A stretch of 64,000 nt of DNA from assembly GCF_018406605.1 (NCBI RefSeq), contig NZ_AP024545.1, positions 1,984,001 to 2,048,000 of the forward strand, given 5' to 3'. The position numbers and the translations under genes are program-made. The notes under the pieces were generated by a model. It saw only the letters and a program-made list of their open reading frames with translations. It ran no database searches and was not told the origin of the DNA. The stretch is from Noviluteimonas caseinilytica. GTDB taxonomy: Bacteria > Pseudomonadota > Gammaproteobacteria > Xanthomonadales > Xanthomonadaceae. Below are positions 11,896 through 21,400 of the stretch, in pieces. The first letter of the stretch is position 1, and each line of letters starts with the position of its first letter.

Positions 11896-12951
11896 GTGAC
11901 GACCTGGTTGGTGACCGGCGGCGCCGGATTCATCGGCGGCAACTTCGTACTGGACGCGGTGCAGCGCGGCATCAAGGTGGTCAACCTCGATGCGCTCACC
12001 TACGCCGGCAACCGCGACACGCTCGCCTCGCTCGACGGCAACCCGAACCACGTGTTCGTCGCCGGCGACATCGGCGACCGCACGCTGGTCGATCGCCTGC
12101 TGCGCGAACACAACGTCGACGCAGTGGTGAACTTCGCGGCCGAAAGCCACGTCGACCGCTCCATCGACGGCCCGGGCACGTTCGTGCAGACCAACGTGGT
12201 CGGTACGCTGGCATTGCTCGAATCCGCGCGCGACTACTGGAAATCGCTGGAAGGCCCGGCGCGCGATGCGTTCCGCTTCCTGCACGTGTCCACCGACGAG
12301 GTCTACGGCTCGCTCGGCGACACCGGCAAGTTCACCGAGACCACCGCGTACGCGCCCAACTCGCCGTACTCGGCGTCCAAGGCCGCGTCCGACCACCTCG
12401 TGCGCGCGTTCCACCACACCTACGGCCTGCCGGTCCTCACGACCAACTGCTCCAACAACTACGGCCCCTACCAGTTCCCCGAAAAGCTGATCCCGCTGAT
12501 CATCGCGCGCGCGCTGGCCGGCGAACCGCTGCCGATCTACGGCGACGGCAAGAACGTGCGCGACTGGCTGTACGTGGGCGACCACTGCAGCGCGATCCGC
12601 GCCGTGCTCGAACGCGGCCGCGTGGGCGAAACCTACAACGTCGGCGGCGACGCCGAACGCCAGAACATCGAAGTCGTGCGCACCATCTGCGCGTTGCTCG
12701 ACGAACGCCGCCCACGCGCGGATGGCGGCAAGCGCGAATCGCAGATCACCTACGTCGCCGACCGCCCGGGCCACGATCGCCGTTACGCGATCGATGCGAG
12801 CAAGCTCAAGTCCGAACTCGGCTGGGCGCCCGCGCACACGTTCGAACAAGGCATCGCCGACACCGTCGACTGGTACCTCGCGCACCAGGACTGGGTGCAG
12901 CGCGTGACCGACGGCAGCTATCGCCTCGAGCGCATCGGGACGGCGGCATGA
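11896..12951 (+). CDS. rfbB: dTDP-glucose 4,6-dehydratase
   Basis: An extended short-chain dehydrogenase of 351 aa that converts dTDP-D-glucose to dTDP-4-keto-6-deoxy-D-glucose, second step of dTDP-L-rhamnose synthesis. It shows the NAD motif TGGAGFIG, the catalytic T133-D134-E135 and Y158-SAS-K162, and SNNYGPYQFPEKL. I prefer GTG 11896 (VTTWLVTGG): it has GGAGG at 11886-11890, 5 nt upstream, and matches the N-terminus of xanthomonad homologues. ATG 11878 would add six residues. It is the first gene of rfbBACD and overlaps rfbA by ATGA. Confidence 0.95.
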   Translation: MTTWLVTGGAGFIGGNFVLDAVQRGIKVVNLDALTYAGNRDTLASLDGNPNHVFVAGDIGDRTLVDRLLREHNVDAVVNFAAESHVDRSIDGPGTFVQTNVVGTLALLESARDYWKSLEGPARDAFRFLHVSTDEVYGSLGDTGKFTETTAYAPNSPYSASKAASDHLVRAFHHTYGLPVLTTNCSNNYGPYQFPEKLIPLIIARALAGEPLPIYGDGKNVRDWLYVGDHCSAIRAVLERGRVGETYNVGGDAERQNIEVVRTICALLDERRPRADGGKRESQITYVADRPGHDRRYAIDASKLKSELGWAPAHTFEQGIADTVDWYLAHQDWVQRVTDGSYRLERIGTAA

Positions 12952-13841
12952 GCCAGGTCGGCCGCAAGGGCATCGTCCTCGCCGGCGGATCGGGCACGCG
13001 CCTGTATCCGATCACCAAGGCGATCAGCAAGCAGCTGCTGCCCGTCTACGACAAGCCGATGATCTATTACCCGCTGAGCGTGCTGATGCTCGCCGGGATC
13101 CGCGAAGTGCTGATCATCAACACGCCGCACGAGCAGGCGTTGTTCAAGAACCTGCTGGGCGATGGCTCGCAGTGGGGCATGAAGATCGAATACGCCGTGC
13201 AGCCGAGCCCCGATGGCCTCGCGCAGGCTTACCTGATCGGCCGCGAGTTCCTCGCGGGCGCGCCCAGCTGCCTCGTGCTCGGCGACAACATCTTCTACGG
13301 CCACGGCCTCACCGATCTGCTGCAGCGCGCCGATGCGCGCGACAGCGGCGCCACGGTGTTCGGGTACTGGGTGCGCGATCCGGAGCGCTACGGCGTCGCG
13401 GAATTCGACGCCAGCGGCCGCGTCGTGGGCCTGGAGGAAAAACCGGCGCAGCCGCGTTCCAACTACGCGGTCACCGGTCTGTACTTCTACGACGGCAAGG
13501 CCAGCGACTACGCCGCGCAACTCAAGCCGTCGCCGCGCGGCGAACTCGAGATCACCGACCTCAATCGCTGCTACCTCGAGCAGGGCGACCTGCACCTCGA
13601 AAAACTGGGTCGCGGTTACGCCTGGCTCGACACCGGCACGCACGAATCGCTCGTCGAGGCCTCCACGTACATCGAGACCATCGAGAAGCGCCAGGGCCTG
13701 CGCGTGTGCTGCCCGGAAGAGATCGCGTTCTTCAACCAGTGGATCGACCGCGCGCAGCTCGAAGCGCTGGCGCGCCCGCTGGCGAAGAACGGCTATGGCC
13801 AATACCTGCTGAGCCTGCTGGACCACGGACGCGTCGAATGA
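12948..13841 (+). CDS. rfbA: Glucose-1-phosphate thymidylyltransferase
   Basis: A 297-aa nucleotidyltransferase that makes dTDP-glucose from dTTP and glucose-1-phosphate, first step of dTDP-L-rhamnose synthesis. The signature GGSGTRLYPITKAISKQLLP is complete, followed by YDKPMIYYPLS and GDNIFYGH. It starts within the rfbB stop (ATGA overlap), so translation is coupled. Length is normal for RmlA. Confidence 0.97.
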   Translation: MSQVGRKGIVLAGGSGTRLYPITKAISKQLLPVYDKPMIYYPLSVLMLAGIREVLIINTPHEQALFKNLLGDGSQWGMKIEYAVQPSPDGLAQAYLIGREFLAGAPSCLVLGDNIFYGHGLTDLLQRADARDSGATVFGYWVRDPERYGVAEFDASGRVVGLEEKPAQPRSNYAVTGLYFYDGKASDYAAQLKPSPRGELEITDLNRCYLEQGDLHLEKLGRGYAWLDTGTHESLVEASTYIETIEKRQGLRVCCPEEIAFFNQWIDRAQLEALARPLAKNGYGQYLLSLLDHGRVE

Positions 13842-13851
13842 AGGCGGTCGC

Positions 13852-14421
13852 ATGAAAGTGATCGAGACGGGGTTGCCGGGGTGCGTGATCATCGAACCCG
13901 CGGTGTGGGGCGATGCGCGCGGCTTCTTCTATGAAGCCTGGAACGCCGATCGATTCGGCGCGCTCGGCCTGCCGGCCAAGTTCGTGCAGAGCAACGTCTC
14001 CTCGTCCACGCGCGGCGTGCTGCGCGGCCTGCATTACCAGTGGCCCAATCCGCAGGGCAAGCTGGTCAGCGTGCTGCAGGGCGAGGTGTACGACGTGGCG
14101 GTCGACATCCGCCGCGGCTCGCCCACGTTCGGCCAATCCACCGCGGTAGTGCTGAGCGCGGAGAACAAGCGCCACTTCTGGGTGCCGGAAGGCTTCGCGC
14201 ACGGCTTCGCGGTGCTGTCCGACACGGCGCTCTTCAGTTACCTGTGCACCGCCGGCTACGACAAGGCCGCCGATGCCGGCATCCGCTGGAACGATGCGGC
14301 ACTCGCGATCGATTGGCCGATCGGCCATCCCGCGCTGTCGGAGAAGGACGCCGCCGCGCCGTTCCTCGCCGACGTGCCGGCCGAACGCCTGCCGGTCTTC
14401 GCGCCGAACGCGGTGCCATGA
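13852..14421 (+). CDS. rfbC: dTDP-4-dehydrorhamnose 3,5-epimerase
   Basis: A 189-aa cupin-fold epimerase, third step of the rhamnose pathway. The catalytic base H61 lies in RGLHYQ, and the conserved region FWVPEGFAHGF is present. It starts 10 nt after rfbA and overlaps rfbD by ATGA. Confidence 0.96.
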   Translation: MKVIETGLPGCVIIEPAVWGDARGFFYEAWNADRFGALGLPAKFVQSNVSSSTRGVLRGLHYQWPNPQGKLVSVLQGEVYDVAVDIRRGSPTFGQSTAVVLSAENKRHFWVPEGFAHGFAVLSDTALFSYLCTAGYDKAADAGIRWNDAALAIDWPIGHPALSEKDAAAPFLADVPAERLPVFAPNAVP

Positions 14422-15317
14422 AGAAAGTCCTGCTGCTTGGCGGCGACGGACAACTGGGCACGCGCCTGCGCGCGATGCTGTCGCCCATCGGCGACGTGAA
14501 ATGCACCACGCTCACGGGCACGCTGCCCGACGGCGGCACGTGCGATCCGCTCGACCTCACCGACCTCGACGCGATCGCGCCGATGATCGAGCGCCACGCG
14601 CCCGACATCGTCGTCAATGCCACCGCGCACACCGCGGTCGACAAGGCCGAGAGCGAACCCGACCTCGCGCAGCGCATCAACGCCGAAGCCCCTGCACGGA
14701 TCGCGGCGGCCTGCGCCGCGCGCGACGCGTTGCTGGTGCATTACTCCACGGACTACGTGTTCGACGGCACGGCCACGCAGCCGTTGCGCGAAGACGATCC
14801 CACCGCGCCGCTCGGCGTCTACGGCCGCAGCAAGCGTGCGGGCGAAGAAGCGGTGGAGCGCAGCGGCGCGCGCCACATGATCTTCCGCACGGCGTGGGTG
14901 TACGACGTGCATGGCCACAACTTCCTGCGCACGATGCTGCGCGTGGGCGCCGAGCGCGACGAGTTGCGCGTGGTGGCCGACCAGGTCGGTTCGCCGACGC
15001 CCGCGTGGTTGCTGGCCGAAGTGACGGTGGAAATCCTGCGCCGCCCGGTGACGCGTTCCGGCCTCTGGCACCTCACCACCACGGGGCAGACGAGCTGGCA
15101 CGGATTCGCCGAAGCGATCTTCGCCGGCGCGGTCGCGCGTGGCGTGCTGCCGAAAGCGCCGCGCGTCGTGGCGATCCCGAGCAGCGAATACCCGACGCCG
15201 GCCGCGCGCCCCGCGTACTCCGTGCTCGACACCACCGCGATCCGCCGCGACTTCGGCATCGCATTGCCCGAATGGGAAGACGCGCTCGCCACCACGCTGG
15301 ACCTGCTGCGCGACTGA
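14418..15317 (+). CDS. rfbD: dTDP-4-dehydrorhamnose reductase
   Basis: A 299-aa SDR-type reductase making dTDP-L-rhamnose. It shows GGDGQLGTRL at the N-terminus, VVNATAHTAVDKAE, YSTDYVFDG and the catalytic Y135-GRS-K139. It closes the four-gene operon. The next gene is a giant autotransporter, not the xanA/xanB or LPS genes often seen downstream in Xanthomonas. Confidence 0.96.
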   Translation: MKKVLLLGGDGQLGTRLRAMLSPIGDVKCTTLTGTLPDGGTCDPLDLTDLDAIAPMIERHAPDIVVNATAHTAVDKAESEPDLAQRINAEAPARIAAACAARDALLVHYSTDYVFDGTATQPLREDDPTAPLGVYGRSKRAGEEAVERSGARHMIFRTAWVYDVHGHNFLRTMLRVGAERDELRVVADQVGSPTPAWLLAEVTVEILRRPVTRSGLWHLTTTGQTSWHGFAEAIFAGAVARGVLPKAPRVVAIPSSEYPTPAARPAYSVLDTTAIRRDFGIALPEWEDALATTLDLLRD

Positions 15318-15451
15318 ACGTGCGTTGCCCCGATGCCTGCGTGACAAAAACGCGCCTCGTCCACGCGTGGATATCCCACCCACCGCAAGAAGATTCCGCC
15401 GCGTAGATTCGCCTCGCGCACGTCGTTCGTCGTGCGGAACAGGGGCGGTGC

Positions 15452-18400
15452 ATGAATCGTGTCTTCCAGGTCGTGTGGTCCGACGAAGTCGGTGCGTGGG
15501 TGGTCGTGTCGGAACTGGCGTCGCGCAAACGGCGCGGCGGCAGCGCACGCAAGGCGACCACGCCGACGTTGCAGCGCTGGCTCCTCGCGAGTGCGTTGTG
15601 CCTCGGCCCGTTCGCGAGTGCGCAGGCGCAAAGCATCTTCTGGGACGGCACCGATTCCACCGCGAATGCGGACGGCGGTAACGGCACGTGGCAAAACGGC
15701 ACGACTAATTGGGACACCGCGGCCACCGCCGGCGCGAACATCGGCTGGAACAACGCGATCCCGAATGACGCCGTGTTCGGCGGCGCGGCGGGCACGGTCA
15801 CGATCGCGGCGGGCGGCGTCACGGCACGCAACCTCACGTTCAACACCACGGTCTACACGATCACCGGCGGCGTGCTGACGCTGGGCGGCACGACGCCCAC
15901 GATCAGCACCGCCACCACGTCGAACATCACGTCCGTCATCGCCGGCACGGCCGGCATGGCGAAAAGCGGCACGGGCACCTTGCAGCTCAACGCCGCGAAC
16001 ACGTACACCGGCGTGACGCAGGTGCAGCAGGGCACGCTGGCGTTGAACAACGCGCAGGCGCTCGGCCTGGCAGGCACCGCCGCGGCCAACCTCGTCGTGT
16101 CGCCGAACGCGGGCATCAACTTCCTTTCGACGACCTACGCCAACAACCTGACGGCCAACGGCGGCACGATCTTCCTCGGCGGCAACGGCACGTGGAGCGG
16201 CACGCCGACGCTGACCGCGAACACCACGGTGTCCATCGCCGGCATCACGCAGACCGGCGCATGGTCGAACACGGGCGCCAACGTCCTGTCCGCGACCGTC
16301 ACCGGCGGCACCATTTTCAGCGGCGCGAACACGTATACCGGCGCGACGCAGGTGACCAGCGGCGCGCTCGCGCTCAACAACGCCAGCGCGCTTTCGCCCA
16401 ACAGCAACCTGCAGTTCAACGGCACGGCATCGGGCGCGTGGAGCGCGGTCGCGGGTCTCACGTCGTCGACGTCGAACTTCGCGCGCGCGCCCGGCACCGG
16501 CGCCAACCAGGTGCAGTGGCTCGGCAGCGGCGGCTTTGCCTCGGTCAACGCGGGCACGCAGGTCGTGAACCTCGGCGGGGCCGGTGCCGCGTTGACCTGG
16601 GGCGTGACGCCGAATTTCGTCGCCACCGGCAACCAGTTGATGCTGGGCACCGGCAACAGCACGCTCGGCGGCGGCACGCTGGATTTCCAGAACGCGCTCG
16701 TCCTGCCGACGGCGGGGACCAACTACGACCTCGCGGTCTACAACGGCATCGTCGGCGGCACGAACGCGCGCGCGAAGATCTCCGGCGTGGTCTCCGGCGC
16801 CGGCAACCTCCGCATCGGCGGCAGCGTGAGCGGTGCGACGAGCGGATTGCTCGAGTTGTCCGCGGCGAATACGTACACCGGCAGCCTGGTGCTGCAGGGC
16901 GCCGGCAACTACGCGAACGTGCTGCTCAACAACGCCAACGCCGCATCGGCCGCGGGTGGCATCAACATCGCAGGGCCCGCGAACGCCACGGGCGACACGC
17001 TTGCGCTCACCGCCACGAGCGGCGACTTCACGCGCGCCCTCGGTACCGGCGCCAACCAGGTGCAATGGACGGGCAACGGGGGCTTCTCCGCCGCGGGCAG
17101 CAATCGCTTCGTCAACCTCGGCGGCGCGGGCGCGACCGTGACGTGGGGCGCGGGCAACTTCGTGCCGACCGGCAGCTGGTTGAACCTCGCCGCCACCAAT
17201 GCAGGCGATGCCGAGATCGATGTCCGCAATCCGATCAACCTCAACGGCGCCGTGCGCACGATCAACATCGGCGCGGGCGGCACCGCGCGCCTGAGCGGCG
17301 TGCTGAGCAGCGGCGGCGGCGTGCTCTACCAGGGCGGCGGACAAGTGACGGTCTCCGGCGCCAACACGTACACCGGCGTCACCACGATCACGGGCGACAC
17401 GGTCGTGGTCGCAAGCATCGGCAACGGTGGCGTCGCCGGCAACCTGGGTGCGGCGAGCAACGCGGCGGGCAACCTCGTCTTCAACTCCGGCGCACTGACC
17501 TACACCGGCGCGGGTGAATCCAGCGACCGCAGCTTCACGCTGGGCACGTCGAACGCCACGTTGTCCGCCAACGGCACCGGTGCGTGGTCGCTCAACGGCG
17601 CGACGGCCGCCGCCGGCGCGCACACGCTCACCTTGCGCGGCACGAGCAGCGCCGCGTTGTCGAACCAGCTCACCGGCGTCGTCACGAATACCGGCGGCGG
17701 CGTGCTGGGCATCACCAAGCTCGACACCAACACCTGGCGCCTGGCCAACGGCGCCAGCACGTACACGGGCGTCACCGCGTTCAACGCCGGCGTGCTGGAA
17801 GTGACGAGCCTGCAGAACGGTGGCATCGCATCGAGCATCGGCAGCAGCACCAATGCGGCGGCCAACCTGCTCGCGGGCGGGGGCACGCTTCGTTACATCG
17901 GCACCGGCGGCAGCACCAACCGCGCGATCCAGTTGAACAACACGTCCGGCCTGGAATCCAGCGGCACCGGCGCGGTCGCGTTCACCTCGACCGCCGCGAT
18001 GGCGCCGACCGGTGCATCGGGCAGCGGCAGCGCGACGTGGACGCTGGGTGGTACGAACACCGGCGCGAACGTGTTCTCCGCCGCGCTCGCGGATTTCTCC
18101 GGCGCCAACAACGAGAACCGCAACGCGACCGGCCTGACGAAGTCGAGTCTCGGCACGTGGACCATCAACGCGGCGGCGCCTGCATACACCGGCAACACGA
18201 CGCTCGGCGGCGGCCTGCTCGTCGCCGGCAGCGCCGGTGCGATCACCGGCGGGTTCGGCGTGACGTCCACGGCCGGTTCGCACCCGACGTATGTCGTGTC
18301 GACGCCGATGAGCAGCCTGCTGATGTTCAACGGCGGCGTGCTCGGCCTCACCGCGGCGAGCGGCGACTTCAGTCGCGGGCTCACCACGGTCGCGAAATCC

Positions 18401-21400
18401 TTCAGCGACAACGGCACGGTCGGCGTCGCGCTGCGCGGCGACGATGTATTCGTGCACGGCGTGCGCTGGACGGGCGCGGGCGGTTTCGCAGCGTTCGGCG
18501 GCAATCGCAGCGTGAACCTGGGCGGCGCCGGCGCGGGCGTGACGTGGAATACCGGGGGCTTCGTCCCCGGCGGGCAGAGCCTGCTGTTCGGCCACGCGAC
18601 GTCGGACAGCACCGTGGCGTTCCTCAATCCGATCGCGTTCGCGGGGGCGTTGCGCGCGGTCGATGTGGCGGATGGCAGCGCGGCGATCGATGCGGAACTG
18701 CGCGGCACGCTGTCCGGCGCAGGCGCGAGCGGCTTGCAGAAACTCGGCACCGGCACGCTCGCGTTGACGGCCAACAACACCTACGCAGGCGCGACGCAGA
18801 TCGATGCGGGCACGTTGCAAGTCGGCATGAATGGCGCGACGGGCACGCTCGGCAACGGCGCCGTCACCGTTGCGGGCGGCGCCACGCTCGCTTTCGCGCG
18901 CAACAACGCTTACAGCGTGACGCAGCCGATCACCGGTGCGGGCACGCTGGCGCAGGTCGGGGTGGGCACGACGACGCTGTCGGCGGCGACGAACGCCGTC
19001 GGCAGCGTTGCCGTGACGGGCGGGACGCTCGACGTGGATGGCGGCCTGCGCGGCGACACGTTGCTGATGGGCAACGCGACGCTCGACGTGGATGGCACGT
19101 TCCAGTCGAATGCAGGAACCACCGCGCTGTTGTCGAACGTGGCCGGCACGAACAGCACGTTGCGCGTCGGCAGCACCGGCACGTTGCGCACCAGCGGATC
19201 GCTCGGCGACGGCAACGACACCGTGCTGTCGTCTGGCACGCTCGACGTGGGCGCGGGTGGCCTGGATCTCGGCGACGGCGCGGACGTCGCGACGCTGTCC
19301 GGCGTCATCAGCGGCGCCGGCAACATGACCTTCGGCAACGGCAACGATGCGCTGACGCTCGGCGACGTGGACCTGTCGGGTTACACCGGCGTGTTCGATG
19401 GCGGACCGCAGACCGGCGCCGACACGCTGCACCTGGCGAACAGCGGCGCCCTAACGCTCACGCCCGGGCGCGCGATCAATTTCGAAACGCTGCTGAAGGA
19501 CAACACCGGCGTCGCCACGTTGCAGGGCGCCAACACGTTCGCGTCCACGCAGGTCAACGGCGGCACGCTCGCCGTGCAGGGCGCGCTGACGACGCAGACG
19601 CTTGGCCTGGGCGACGGCACGGTGCTCGATGTGCAGGGCAGCGTGGGCGCAAGCGGTGGCCTGGCGACGGCGATCACCGGCAGCGCGGGGGCCAACACGA
19701 TCGTCGTCGCCGCCGGTTCGACGCTGCACGCCACCGGCGACCTCGGCGATGGCGCGGACACGCTGGACCTGGCGGGCACGCTCAATGTCGATGCCGGCGT
19801 GTTCTCGCTCGGCGCGGGCGACGACATCTTCCGCACGTACGACACCACGGCGGTCAACGGCAACATCGACGCGGGCGCGGGCAACGATCTGCTCGACGTG
19901 ACGGTGGACACCGGGTTCGTCGTGCCGTTCGGTGGTCTCGCCGGTTTCGAATCGCTGGGCAAATCCGGGGCCGGCACGATGCAGGTGAACGGGCCTGCGA
20001 GCTTCAACACCGTGCAGGTCAACGGCGGCCTGCTCGCCGTCACCTCGGGCGGCAGCATCGCCGCGCGCGACACGACCGTCGCCGCAGGCGCGACGCTCGA
20101 CGTCGCGGGCGCGTACAACGGCACGGCCGGCAACGATACGTTCCGCGTTTCAGGCACGGTCAGCGGCACCGGCCCCATCGCGCTCGGCGCAGGCGACGAC
20201 GTGCTCACGCTCTCCGATGGCTCCGTCCTCACCGACTCGATCGATGGCGGCCCGCACGCCGTCGGCGACCGGATCGTGCTCGACGCGAATGCCGCGATGG
20301 CGTTCGATGGCGCGCATACCACGAACTTCGAATTCCTCGACAAGCAGGGCGCCGGCGCGGCGACGCTCACGAACAACCTCGCCTTCACCGGCGGCACGCG
20401 CGTCCTCGGCGGCGCGCTGGTCGTCGACGGCACGCTCGCGACGCCGTCGCTGTCGCTGGCGGACGACACGACGTTGCAGGTGAATGGCAGCGTGTCGCCC
20501 ACCACGATCACCGGCTCGTCGGGCACGAACACGATCCTCGTCGGTGCGGGCGCAACCCTGGCTGCGTCGGGCGATCTCGGCGACGGCGACGATGTCTTCG
20601 ACCTCGCAGGCACGTTGAACACCGGCGCCGGCACGTTTGCGCTGGGCGCGGGCGACGACGTGTTCCGCACGCACGACACGACGCAAGTGATCGGCAACCT
20701 CGACGCGGGCGCCGGCAACGACATGCTCGATGTGGATGTGTCGACGGGCAACCTCGTGCCGTTCGGCGGCGTCGCCGGCTTCGAGTCGCTCGGGAAATCC
20801 GGCGCAGGCACCATGCAGATCGCCGGCCCGGCCACGTTCGACTCCGTCGCGGTCAACGGCGGCGTGCTCGATATCGCCGGCACCGCCAGCCTGCAGATGC
20901 AGGATCTCGTCGTCGCCAGCGGCGCCACCTTGCATGCGGGCGGCAACATCACCGGCACCGCGGGCGACGACACGGCCACGATCGCCGGCATCGTCTCCGG
21001 CAGCGGCGCGTTCAACCTTGGCGCGGGCAACGACACGCTGACGATCCAGGATGGCGCGGACTTCAGCGGCTTGACGACCGCCGTCGATGGTGGGACGGGC
21101 AGCAACACGCTCGTCACCGACATCGCCACCAGCGCGACGCTCGGTGGCGTGGCGCGCTTCCAGTCGCTGTCGAAGACCAACGTCGGCACGCTGCACGTCG
21201 ATGGACCGGCGATGTCGGATTTCACCGACGTCGATGTCCTCGGCGGCACGCTCGCGATCGGGCCGGCCGGGCAGATCGTCGGCACGCCCGGTGGTGCGCT
21301 CGCGACGCATGTCGGGGCGGGCGCCACGCTCCATGTCGATGGCGCGTACGGGTGCAGCGATGGCGACGATGCGATGGACGTCGCGGGCACCGTCGAAGGC

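Noticed and set aside
14819..19432. 1537-codon open frame on the minus strand spanning rfbD and AT2
   Set aside because: It runs across two well-supported opposite-strand genes and has arginine-rich shadow composition.
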